Assembly (NCBI GenBank): GCA_903844635.1
Contig: CAIMUF010000004.1
Span: 1 to 64,000 of the forward strand
From: an uncultured Sulfuricurvum sp.
GTDB lineage: Bacteria; Campylobacterota; Campylobacteria; Campylobacterales; Sulfurimonadaceae
Direction of reading: 5' to 3'
Length of the DNA stretch: 64,000 nt
Shown here one piece after another: positions 41,958 through 49,686 of the stretch; within the stretch, counting starts at the first letter, position 1, and each line of letters opens with the position of its first letter. The translations under genes were made by a program, and so were the position numbers. The notes beneath the pieces were generated by a model. That model did no database searches. It was given only the letters and a program-made list of their open reading frames with translations, and was not told where the DNA came from.

Positions 41958-42947
41958 ATGACTTCTAAACTCTCCTTTGATACTCCCATTTATGCCCTAG
42001 CCCCACTGGCTGGGTATACCGATTTGCCTTTTCGTAACGTAGTCAAAAAATTTGGTGCTGACTTGACTGTGAGCGAGATGCTTAGCTCCAATGCTCTTAT
42101 TCATGGGTCGACAAAAACACTTAAAATGCTGGAACGAAGTCCTAACGAAGACCCTTATTCGGTGCAAATTGCAGGTTCTGAGGAAGAGGTTGTTCGTCGG
42201 GCAGTAGAGATACTTAATACCCAAGATTATATCGATATTATTGATTTGAACTGTGGATGTCCTGTCCCGAAAATTGTATGTCATGGATCTGGAAGCTCAC
42301 TGCTTAGTGATCTTCCTCGCATGGCGCGTATTATCGAAACCATTAAAAAAACCTCTACGAGACCAACCTTGAGTGTTAAAATTCGTCTTGGATTTGAAAC
42401 CAAAAATCATGTTGAAATTGCTAAGTTGGTGGAATCGTGCGGAGCGGATTTCCTTGCGGTCCACGGTCGAACGCGTGCAGGAAAATTTAAAGCTCCTGTC
42501 GATTACGATGCGATTGCGGAGATTAAAGCTTCTGTCTCTATTCCTGTGATTGCAAATGGGGATATTGACTCCTTTGAAAAAGCGCAATGGGTTCTTAATC
42601 ACACAAAAGCCGATGGAGTTATGATCGGTCGCGGAGCGGTTGGTGCGCCTTGGATTTTTCACCAACTTAAATCTGGAAGCAGCAGTGTCGATTCAATGCT
42701 TAAGCACGCCATCATTATGGAACATTTAGACGGTATGATACAGTTTTATGGACCTAGAGGCGTGATCATGTTCCGTAAGCATGTGCACACCTATTCTAAG
42801 GGATATGAGGGTGCCTCCGCGATGCGTGATGCCGTCAATCGAATCGATGATCCGTTTGAATTTCGTAAAGTGGTAGATGATTTCTTTTTGACCCATATAC
42901 AAATTGGTGAAGGATTTAAACCCTTCGAAATGAGCTGTGAATGCTAA
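41958..42947 (+). CDS. dusB: tRNA-dihydrouridine synthase (DusB-like)
   Basis: A 329-residue flavin-dependent Dus enzyme: LAPLAGYTDLPFR, VSEMLSSNAL, DLNCGCPVPKIV with the catalytic Cys, VKIRLGFE, FLAVHGRTRAGKF and VIANGDIDS, then GVMIGRGAVGAPWIF. It reduces uridines in the tRNA D-arm with NADPH. It is the last gene of the plus-strand string beginning with gltB, 11 bases after the membrane protein. Subgroup (DusB) is assigned by overall look and is less sure than the family. Confidence 0.92.
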   Translation: MTSKLSFDTPIYALAPLAGYTDLPFRNVVKKFGADLTVSEMLSSNALIHGSTKTLKMLERSPNEDPYSVQIAGSEEEVVRRAVEILNTQDYIDIIDLNCGCPVPKIVCHGSGSSLLSDLPRMARIIETIKKTSTRPTLSVKIRLGFETKNHVEIAKLVESCGADFLAVHGRTRAGKFKAPVDYDAIAEIKASVSIPVIANGDIDSFEKAQWVLNHTKADGVMIGRGAVGAPWIFHQLKSGSSSVDSMLKHAIIMEHLDGMIQFYGPRGVIMFRKHVHTYSKGYEGASAMRDAVNRIDDPFEFRKVVDDFFLTHIQIGEGFKPFEMSCEC

Positions 42948-43029
42948 ATATAGTTTTCGAAGTAAATCTTTTCTTATAGTCTCTCCTTAGCCACTCTAGC
43001 TACAATCTCTCCTAAAAAAGGTTCCAATA

Positions 43030-43494
43030 ATGGTAGTCGATTTTTATGTCACAGCTATGAAATATTATGAAGTAGGTCGATTTAAAGAAGCGTATGAAAT
43101 TTTAGCATCCACTCCCGAAGATGTTCGTTGTGTGTATGCAATGGGAACGATGTATTACAATGGTCAAGGGGTTGAACGCAGTTTTTCCAAATCGACGGAA
43201 TATTATGCCATAGCAGCGGAAGCTGGAATATTACCGGCACAAGTGAGTGCAGGATTTGCGTATGCAAATGCAATGGGCGTTCCAGAAGATTTTGATAAAG
43301 CAGCTTATTATCTCAAAATGGCAGTTGCTCAAGGCGAGCCAGCAGCAAAAATAACATTGGCAGAGATTTATGCCAAAGGACACGCAGGGGGAAGCCGTAA
43401 AGAAGCAGCTGAACTTATTCGTGATGTATTAGCGACGACAGGCGGAGAAGAAGCGTATGACGTGTATTCTCGCTATGAATTGAATAACGCTTAA
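43030..43494 (+). CDS. Sel1-like repeat protein
   Basis: A 154-residue protein with three to four Sel1/TPR-like helical repeats: AMGTMYYNGQGVERSFSKST, AGFAYANAMGVPEDFDKAAY and LAEIYAKGHAGGSRKEAAEL. There is no signal peptide, so it is cytoplasmic; such repeats bind partner proteins. A TACAAT -10-like box lies at 43001-43006, 24 bases before the start. Its stop codon overlaps that of the convergent fliO-like gene (TTAA), so there is no room for a terminator between them. Confidence 0.85.
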   Translation: MVVDFYVTAMKYYEVGRFKEAYEILASTPEDVRCVYAMGTMYYNGQGVERSFSKSTEYYAIAAEAGILPAQVSAGFAYANAMGVPEDFDKAAYYLKMAVAQGEPAAKITLAEIYAKGHAGGSRKEAAELIRDVLATTGGEEAYDVYSRYELNNA

Positions 43495-44369
43495 TATTCT
43501 CCGGACGCTTTCTCTTTATATGCGTCAAAGGATTCATCTTGGGTTGTTCCCAATTGAAAAAAGCCATCAAGTTCTTGATGCTTGGTGCGTAAGAGGGTTT
43601 CAAATTCATTTTGTGTAATGGGTATATTGTCTTGAAATTTATCGAGCAGTATCGTATTGTTGCCTAATAAGACTAAATAACTTTGTGTTCCAAAATCAAG
43701 CATCGCAACAGAGTGTATAGGGTCAAGCGATTTTTGAAACCGTATTTGAACTCCACCCGCTTCAATACTGCTTATGGGAGTAGGCGTTGGTACCGTTTTT
43801 TTAGTTGATGTATTAAAAGTCCATGGTGTTTTAGGTGCTGCATGGATAGCAGTTGCACGAGTTGCAATGTTTTGTTTTAACCAAAATAAAATACCGATAC
43901 CGATAACTAAAATACCGATAACTACATAATAGCTTTGTTCAAATTCACTTCCATTTTTGGTAGGCAGTGAGGAGACTTTTTCTGTGGTATCTTCTGCCGT
44001 AAGCGGTACAGTGGCAGGTGCACTGAAGCGTAAGCGAAGTCCATACGAATCAGATGTTTTCGATGCTTGTAAAATAACGTTATTGCTTACTTGTGCCGTT
44101 ATCTGAATGTGATCACCTATGGGTGTTATGGTAATATTTTGAAGATATGTTGAATTAATTTTTTTATTGAGAGGTGTGTCAATAGACGCTTCTTCGAGTT
44201 TGATAGTAATCAATCCGTTTTGTTGGTTTTGACGTAATACTCCCTCGTATGGGGTATCAAATGTGAGCATTACGTCAACACGTTCATGGCGATCATAAAC
44301 ATTGTAACTAAGGATTTTAGATCCCCAGACAAGGGTACTTAGAAGTAAAAGTAGAACAATTTTTTTCAT
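43491..44369 (-). CDS. fliO: Probable flagellar export protein FliO (Campylobacterota form)
   Basis: A 292-residue protein with a signal peptide (MKKIVLLLLLSTLVWG), a periplasmic beta-rich domain (about 18-140, AMIN-like), one TM segment at about 147-164 (YYVVIGILVIGIGILFWL) and a cytoplasmic tail ending in HSVAMLDFGTQSYLVLLGN-NTILL, which fits the FliO cytoplasmic domain. Campylobacterota FliO proteins have such a large periplasmic part and are encoded next to fliN, as I recall for H. pylori and C. jejuni. FliO stabilises FliP assembly in the export gate. The gene overlaps fliN by 4 bases. Alternative: a generic AMIN-domain membrane protein. Confidence 0.72.
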   Translation of the reverse strand: MKKIVLLLLLSTLVWGSKILSYNVYDRHERVDVMLTFDTPYEGVLRQNQQNGLITIKLEEASIDTPLNKKINSTYLQNITITPIGDHIQITAQVSNNVILQASKTSDSYGLRLRFSAPATVPLTAEDTTEKVSSLPTKNGSEFEQSYYVVIGILVIGIGILFWLKQNIATRATAIHAAPKTPWTFNTSTKKTVPTPTPISSIEAGGVQIRFQKSLDPIHSVAMLDFGTQSYLVLLGNNTILLDKFQDNIPITQNEFETLLRTKHQELDGFFQLGTTQDESFDAYKEKASGEY

Positions 44370-44719
44370 AATCTCTCTTTTGATAGATAATAAAGTACAG
44401 CACTCGAATCGAGTACTTCATTAATACGGATGGCAAGATTTTTTTCATAAACCATGACCTCTCCCTTACCGATAATACGATGATTGACGTAAGATTCGAC
44501 ACTTTCACCTGCTGGCTTTCCTAAATCAATGACAGAACCTTTTTCAAGTTTAAGAATCTCTGCCAGCGAGAGGGTTGTTTGTCCCAAATCTGAAACAAAT
44601 TCAACTTCCATATCAAGTAAGCCATCATAATCCATCCATGAAAGTTCTTTCTTGGAATCGAAAACATTTGTTTTATCAGCCGTAGGAGCGTCTGGAAGAG
44701 GAAGGTCTGAATCAGCCAT
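44366..44719 (-). CDS. fliN: Flagellar motor switch protein FliN
   Basis: A 117-residue protein with the SpoA/FliN C-terminal domain: DMEVEFVSDLGQTTLSLAEI, LEKGSVIDLGKPAGESVESY and VMVYEKNLAIRINEV. It forms part of the C-ring below the basal body and affects export and rotational switching. The N-terminal 35 residues are acidic and disordered-looking. It follows the CheX-like gene by 2 bases and overlaps fliO by 4 bases. Confidence 0.94.
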   Translation of the reverse strand: MADSDLPLPDAPTADKTNVFDSKKELSWMDYDGLLDMEVEFVSDLGQTTLSLAEILKLEKGSVIDLGKPAGESVESYVNHRIIGKGEVMVYEKNLAIRINEVLDSSAVLYYLSKERL

Positions 44720-44721
44720 AA

Positions 44722-45168
44722 TTATAATGCCTTTAATGCAATGAGCATTTCACCATCGGCAACATAGAAGGTATGAGATACCTCTGTATCGATTGTAAAA
44801 TGTTCATTGGCTTGAAAATGAGGTGTTGAAATCGTAAAAGGAATAGTCGAAGATTCTTCATAAAGTACCTTGGCGTTTCCTACAATCATATTGGTTGTTT
44901 CAAGCAGCATATCGCGTAGAGTCTCCTGATCGTATATTTCTTCACCTAAAAAAATTTCTGTAATGCATTGTAAGAGAATAGTATCGCACCCTATATAGGC
45001 ACGATGCTTATCTCCATTACTATCTTCTATATCAAGATAAGCAATAAGTGTTCTCTTTTGTGAATATAGAGGTTCAATACGATAGGGCAAGCGGATTTGA
45101 TGAATGCAGAAATTCTCAGCCGCTTTGATGATAAATGACAACATACGTACCTCATCATTAAAATTCAC
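44722..45168 (-). CDS. cheX: CheX-like CheY-P phosphatase
   Basis: A 148-residue single-domain protein with the CheC/CheX-type phosphatase motif: DMLLETTNMIVGNAK gives D86-x3-E90-x2-N93 and the following Gly-x2-Lys. Only one copy is present, consistent with CheX (an obligate homodimer) rather than CheC or FliY, which have two. It would dephosphorylate CheY-P to reset chemotactic signalling. It is the first gene of the cheX-fliN-fliO operon. Assignment relies on the motif and the flagellar context. Confidence 0.8.
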   Translation of the reverse strand: MNFNDEVRMLSFIIKAAENFCIHQIRLPYRIEPLYSQKRTLIAYLDIEDSNGDKHRAYIGCDTILLQCITEIFLGEEIYDQETLRDMLLETTNMIVGNAKVLYEESSTIPFTISTPHFQANEHFTIDTEVSHTFYVADGEMLIALKAL

Positions 45169-45183
45169 TCTAAATTATTATTG

Positions 45184-45232
45184 ATTATAGCGTAAATTTA
45201 CAAGGAAATAATAGAGATTAAGTGAGTATAAT
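45184..45232. promoter_or_regulatory. Divergent -10 boxes between cheX-fliN-fliO and the TauE permease
   Basis: The 95-bp gap has a minus-strand TATAAT (45189-45184), 15 bases before the cheX-like start, and a plus-strand TATAAT (45227-45232), 31 bases before the TauE-family start. Neither has a recognisable -35 at 17 bases. I saw no sigma54 or sigma28 consensus for the flagellar operon. Confidence 0.4.
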
Positions 45233-45263
45233 CGCGAAGTATTTAGAATAATAAAGTGTATAT

Positions 45264-46001
45264 ATGACAATTGAATTATCACTATTAGGTGTTATCGTCG
45301 GAACACTCTCCGGATTTTTTGGAATAGGCGGTGGGACAGTCAGTGTCCCCTTGCTGCTGTATCTTGGATTTGGAATTAAAGAAGCGATCGGTATTTCTAT
45401 GATGCAGATGGTTGCAGGTTCTCTGATGGCAGCCTACATTCACCATAAAAATAAAACATATGCAATGAAAGAAGTAAAATATTTTGGTTTCGGTGGAATT
45501 ATCGGGGCCATAATTGGAGCAATGCTGGTTAAAGTGCTCTCTTCGAGTATTTTAGAATGGTTTTTCCTCTCCATCGTTGCTTTTACTTTAATGCGTTTAG
45601 CAATGTCAAATCCAGTCCCTACACGTGTTGAAGTTGTTCATCGACCACTTTATGGTGTTATTGGCGGGATTATAGGTATTTTTTCTGGAATGCTGGGTGT
45701 TGGCGGATCAATATTGATGACACCAATATTGGTTAGCTTTATGGGATTTCCACTCAAAAAAGCCTCTGCAGTGGGACTATTTTTTGTCATGTTTACGTCG
45801 ATTTCAGCCTTTGTTACTCTTTGTTGGCTAGGATTTGTTAATCTCCATGCGGGATTCATCATGGCGGTTAGCTCATTATTGGGAATTGTTTTTGGGATTT
45901 GGTTACTTAATCGTGTGAAAGTAACCCATTATAAACAGGTTTTGGTTGTGTTTTATATTTTTATTTTCAGCCTAACGGCTTACAAACTCATTGCGGGATA
46001 G
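45264..46001 (+). CDS. TauE/SafE family sulfite/anion exporter-like permease
   Basis: A 245-residue protein with about eight TM segments and the duplicated TauE/SafE motif: GTLSGFFGIGGGTVSVPLLL near the N-terminus and GIFSGMLGVGGSILMTPILV in the second half. The family moves sulfite, sulfoacetate or other anions across the inner membrane, fitting a sulfur-oxidising lifestyle; the substrate here is unknown. uvrA starts 7 bases after its stop. Confidence 0.9.
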   Translation: MTIELSLLGVIVGTLSGFFGIGGGTVSVPLLLYLGFGIKEAIGISMMQMVAGSLMAAYIHHKNKTYAMKEVKYFGFGGIIGAIIGAMLVKVLSSSILEWFFLSIVAFTLMRLAMSNPVPTRVEVVHRPLYGVIGGIIGIFSGMLGVGGSILMTPILVSFMGFPLKKASAVGLFFVMFTSISAFVTLCWLGFVNLHAGFIMAVSSLLGIVFGIWLLNRVKVTHYKQVLVVFYIFIFSLTAYKLIAG

Positions 46002-46008
46002 GTTAACT

Positions 46009-48837
46009 ATGGATAAAATTAAAATTATTGGTGCTAGAGAGCACAATCTAAAAAATATTTCTCTTGAGATTCCAAAAAATAAGTTGATTGTTTGCACAGG
46101 AATAAGTGGAAGCGGAAAATCGACTTTGGCATTTGACACCCTCTATGCCGAAGGGCAACGTCGTTATATCGAATCGCTATCTTCTTACGCACGGCAGTTT
46201 TTAGATCGTGTTGGAAAGCCCGATGTTGACAAGATCGAAGGATTGACTCCTGCTATTGCGATTGATCAAAAAACTACCTCTAAAAATCCTCGTTCAACTG
46301 TAGGAACCATTACTGAAATTTATGACTATTTACGATTGCTGTATGCACGTATCGGTATTCAGCATTGCCATTTATGCGGAAACAAGATTACGAAGATGTC
46401 GGCACAAGATATCATCGATCAGGTGTTAAAGCTTCCTGAAAACTCTAAAATCGTTATTTTAGCCCCGTTGGTACGTGAGAAAAAAGGATCATTTGCCGAC
46501 ATTCTGGAGTCATTGCGCCACAAGGGATACGTTCGTGCCATGATTGATGGGGTGATGGTTCGTTTGGATGAGGAGATTGAGCTTTCAAAAACAAAAAAAC
46601 ACTCAATCAAAGTCGTCATAGACCGTTTGGTTGTTAAAGAAGACAACCATGACCGTGTGGCTCAAGATGTTGAAAAAGCGCTCAAAGAGAGTTATGGTGA
46701 AGTAGAGATCGAGATTCAAAATTCTGAAGAAGTAGGGTTGCATGAAAAGCTGATCCATTACAGTGAGCACAGTGCGTGTTTTGACTGTAAAGTAAGTTTT
46801 GACCCTCTTGAGCCATTGTCTTTTTCATTTAACTCTCCTAAGGGTGCATGTACAGAGTGTGATGGACTTGGTATCCGATATTCTCTCGATTACGACAAGA
46901 TTATTGACTCTGAACTCCCGATTGAAAAGGGTGCTGTAAAGATTGTTTACGGATTTAACAAAGGGTATTATTTTACTTTCTTAAAAGCCTTTTGTTCGAC
47001 AACGGGTATTAATATCACGCAGCCTTTTTATACACTCGAAGAGCATCAAAAAAAGGCGATTTTACATGGATCGGTTGAGGATATTGAGTTTAAATGGCAA
47101 GATCATCCTATAACACGAACGTGGCCTGGTATTGTCCGCATCGCTTACGATATTTTCAAAGATGAAAAAGATCTTGCGGATTATATGTCTGAAAAACCGT
47201 GTAATATTTGTAATTCTCATCGTTTAAAGCGGGAGTCATTGGCGGTTAAAGTAGCCGGTCTTGGAATCGGAGAAGTGATTTCGATGCCGCTTAAAGATTC
47301 GTATGCGTGGTTTACTGATCCCAAAACGTTTGAAAATCTCAGTGAGCAAAATGCCATGATCGGTGCTTCTATTTTAAATGAAATCCGTGAACGTCTCTTT
47401 TTCCTCTACGATGTAGGGCTTGGGTATCTTTCTCTTAGCCGTGATGCCCGTACTATCAGCGGTGGAGAAGCGCAGCGTATCCGTATCGCCAGTCAAATCG
47501 GAAGCGGACTTACCGGAGTTATGTATGTACTGGATGAACCAAGTATTGGTTTACACGAGAGAGATACGCTAAAACTTATCCGTACTCTTCGTTCACTCCA
47601 AGAAAAAGGAAATACGGTTATCGTTGTTGAGCATGATAAAGAGACGATTGAACATGCAGACTACATCGTTGATATTGGTCCAGGAGCGGGAAAATTCGGA
47701 GGAAATGTTGTTTTTGCAGGGACATTGGAAGAGATGAAAAAGAGTGATACTCTGACCGCACAATATCTTTCAGGACGCAAAAAAATCGAATATTTTTACC
47801 GACGAGAACAAAAAGAGTGGATGCACATTAAAAATGTTACTCTCAATAATATTAATGATTTAAGTGTCTCTATCCCCCTCAATAATTTTGTGTGTGTGAC
47901 GGGAGTCAGCGGAAGTGGAAAAAGTTCTCTTATTTTACAAACCCTTCTTCCTGTAAGTCGTGAGATTCTAAATCATGCGCGAAAAGTCAACCGTGTGGCA
48001 GGAGTTGAAGTAGAGGGACTTGAAAAACTCGACAAAGTCATCTATCTCGATCAAAGCCCCATCGGGCGAACTCCAAGATCCAATCCAGCTACTTATACGG
48101 GTGTAATGGACGAAATTCGTAATCTTTTCACAAAAACCAAAGAGTCTCAAATTCGTGGATACACGGCATCTCGTTTTAGTTTTAATGTCAAAGGCGGTCG
48201 TTGTGAGAAGTGTCAAGGTGAGGGTGAAATCAAGATTGAAATGCACTTTTTGCCCGATATTATGGTCAAATGTGATTCCTGTCACGGCAGCCGTTACAAC
48301 CTTCAAACTCTGCAAGTCGAATATAAGGGAAAAACGATTTCGGATGTCCTCAACATGAGTGTTGGCGAAGCATTGGAATTCTTTGCTCCTATCCCGAAAA
48401 TAAAAGTGATTTTACAAACCCTCAGCGATGTTGGACTGGACTATATTACTTTGGGTCAAAATGCTGTCACTCTTTCAGGAGGGGAAGCACAGCGTATTAA
48501 GCTGGCTAAAGAGCTCAGTCGCCGTGATACGGGTAAAACTCTGTATGTTCTCGATGAACCCACAACGGGATTACATTTTGATGATGTTAATCGTCTTACA
48601 CGAGTACTGCATAATTTTGTTGAACTGGGTAATTCGGTACTGGTCATTGAACATAATCTTGATATGATTAAAAATGCGGATTATATACTTGATTTAGGGC
48701 CTGAGGGTGGTTCAGGCGGCGGATTGCTCGTTGCGCAAGGTGATCCTGAGAGTGTTGCAAAGCATTGGGAAGAAACTGGAAGTTTTACCGGAAAATATTT
48801 AGCAATTGAACTTAAGAATCACCTATCTAAGGTATAA
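46009..48837 (+). CDS. uvrA: Excinuclease ABC subunit A
   Basis: A 942-residue UvrA, the usual length. Two ABC ATPase domains are clear: Walker A GISGSGKSTLAFDTLYAEG and GVSGSGKSSLI, signatures ISGGEAQRIRIA and LSGGEAQRIKLA, and Walker B YVLDEPSIGLH and YVLDEPTTGLHF. Zinc modules include CHLCGNK and CEKC...CDSCHG. It recognises DNA damage for nucleotide excision repair. I moved the start from 45991 to ATG 46009 (MDKIKIIGAREHNL), where UvrA sequences normally begin and GGATAGGT precedes. Confidence 0.98.
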   Translation: MDKIKIIGAREHNLKNISLEIPKNKLIVCTGISGSGKSTLAFDTLYAEGQRRYIESLSSYARQFLDRVGKPDVDKIEGLTPAIAIDQKTTSKNPRSTVGTITEIYDYLRLLYARIGIQHCHLCGNKITKMSAQDIIDQVLKLPENSKIVILAPLVREKKGSFADILESLRHKGYVRAMIDGVMVRLDEEIELSKTKKHSIKVVIDRLVVKEDNHDRVAQDVEKALKESYGEVEIEIQNSEEVGLHEKLIHYSEHSACFDCKVSFDPLEPLSFSFNSPKGACTECDGLGIRYSLDYDKIIDSELPIEKGAVKIVYGFNKGYYFTFLKAFCSTTGINITQPFYTLEEHQKKAILHGSVEDIEFKWQDHPITRTWPGIVRIAYDIFKDEKDLADYMSEKPCNICNSHRLKRESLAVKVAGLGIGEVISMPLKDSYAWFTDPKTFENLSEQNAMIGASILNEIRERLFFLYDVGLGYLSLSRDARTISGGEAQRIRIASQIGSGLTGVMYVLDEPSIGLHERDTLKLIRTLRSLQEKGNTVIVVEHDKETIEHADYIVDIGPGAGKFGGNVVFAGTLEEMKKSDTLTAQYLSGRKKIEYFYRREQKEWMHIKNVTLNNINDLSVSIPLNNFVCVTGVSGSGKSSLILQTLLPVSREILNHARKVNRVAGVEVEGLEKLDKVIYLDQSPIGRTPRSNPATYTGVMDEIRNLFTKTKESQIRGYTASRFSFNVKGGRCEKCQGEGEIKIEMHFLPDIMVKCDSCHGSRYNLQTLQVEYKGKTISDVLNMSVGEALEFFAPIPKIKVILQTLSDVGLDYITLGQNAVTLSGGEAQRIKLAKELSRRDTGKTLYVLDEPTTGLHFDDVNRLTRVLHNFVELGNSVLVIEHNLDMIKNADYILDLGPEGGSGGGLLVAQGDPESVAKHWEETGSFTGKYLAIELKNHLSKV

Positions 48838-48870
48838 TACAAAACAATTGGTTTTAGTGAGGAATATGTA

Positions 48871-49683
48871 ATGAAAAGTTCGATGATTAATAGCATTAAG
48901 TCTTTGCCACCGCTTCCAAAAACGGTTATTGATATGCAACGGGTGTGTAATGACCCTAACTCATCGATTAGTGATTTGGTAAAAACAGTAGATCATGACC
49001 CGATGATTGTAGCAAATTTACTCAAAGCAGCAAATTCACCGCTTTACAGTCTTCGTCGTGAAATCAGCAGTGTTGCTCAGGCTGTTTCTCTTTTTGGAAT
49101 GAGTATGACACGTTCTATCGGTTTAGGCAATTCGGTGCGAAAGTTGCTGAATGTTGATATGGAACCGTATGGGATTAGTTCAGACCGTTTTGCCGAAATT
49201 TCATCCATGCAGGCAGTTTTAGCACAAAAATGGTACAACCAAATTGATCGTGCAAAAGCAGACAAACTTTTTCTTGCTGCTTTCTTACAAGAGACGGGTA
49301 AGATTGTTATTGCTAGCGATATTATTCAAGAAGATGTAGTGACGAATTTCAAATCAGATATTGAAGTGGCGATTGATATATCCAGCGTCGAGCGCAGTTA
49401 TGTGGAAGCAACGACGGCTGAAGTTGCAGCGGCTATTTTTACCCACTGGAATTTTGATAAAGAATTCGTTTCAATGATTGAGCATTCTGATGCACCTGAG
49501 AAAGCACCGGATGAGTTCAAAGAACTTTCTACAGTACTTAGTGTTATCAAAACCATTATGCCGATTAATAATCCATTATCGGAGCGAGCAATTATTCAAG
49601 GGCTTAAAAAAGCCGAAGCGGCTGGTCTAAATACCGTTGCTTTGCAAAAAGCTATTGATGCTATCTTGGAACAAAACAGTTAA
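48871..49683 (+). CDS. HDOD domain protein
   Basis: A 270-residue protein that is almost entirely one HDOD domain: LPPLPKTVIDMQRVCNDPNS, LVKTVDHDPMIVANLLKAANS and AVSLFGMSMTRSIGLGNSVR. HDOD proteins relate to HD phosphohydrolases but generally lack the metal site, and act in signalling scaffolds. No output or receiver domain is fused. GAGGAATATGTA precedes the ATG, and a TATAAT overlapping the uvrA stop (48833-48838) could be its -10. Confidence 0.88.
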   Translation: MKSSMINSIKSLPPLPKTVIDMQRVCNDPNSSISDLVKTVDHDPMIVANLLKAANSPLYSLRREISSVAQAVSLFGMSMTRSIGLGNSVRKLLNVDMEPYGISSDRFAEISSMQAVLAQKWYNQIDRAKADKLFLAAFLQETGKIVIASDIIQEDVVTNFKSDIEVAIDISSVERSYVEATTAEVAAAIFTHWNFDKEFVSMIEHSDAPEKAPDEFKELSTVLSVIKTIMPINNPLSERAIIQGLKKAEAAGLNTVALQKAIDAILEQNS

Positions 49684-49686
49684 TTA

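Noticed and set aside
45169-45263. sigma54 or sigma28 promoter for the cheX-fliN-fliO operon
   Set aside because: No GG-N10-GC or sigma28-type consensus was visible; only TATAAT-like boxes were found.
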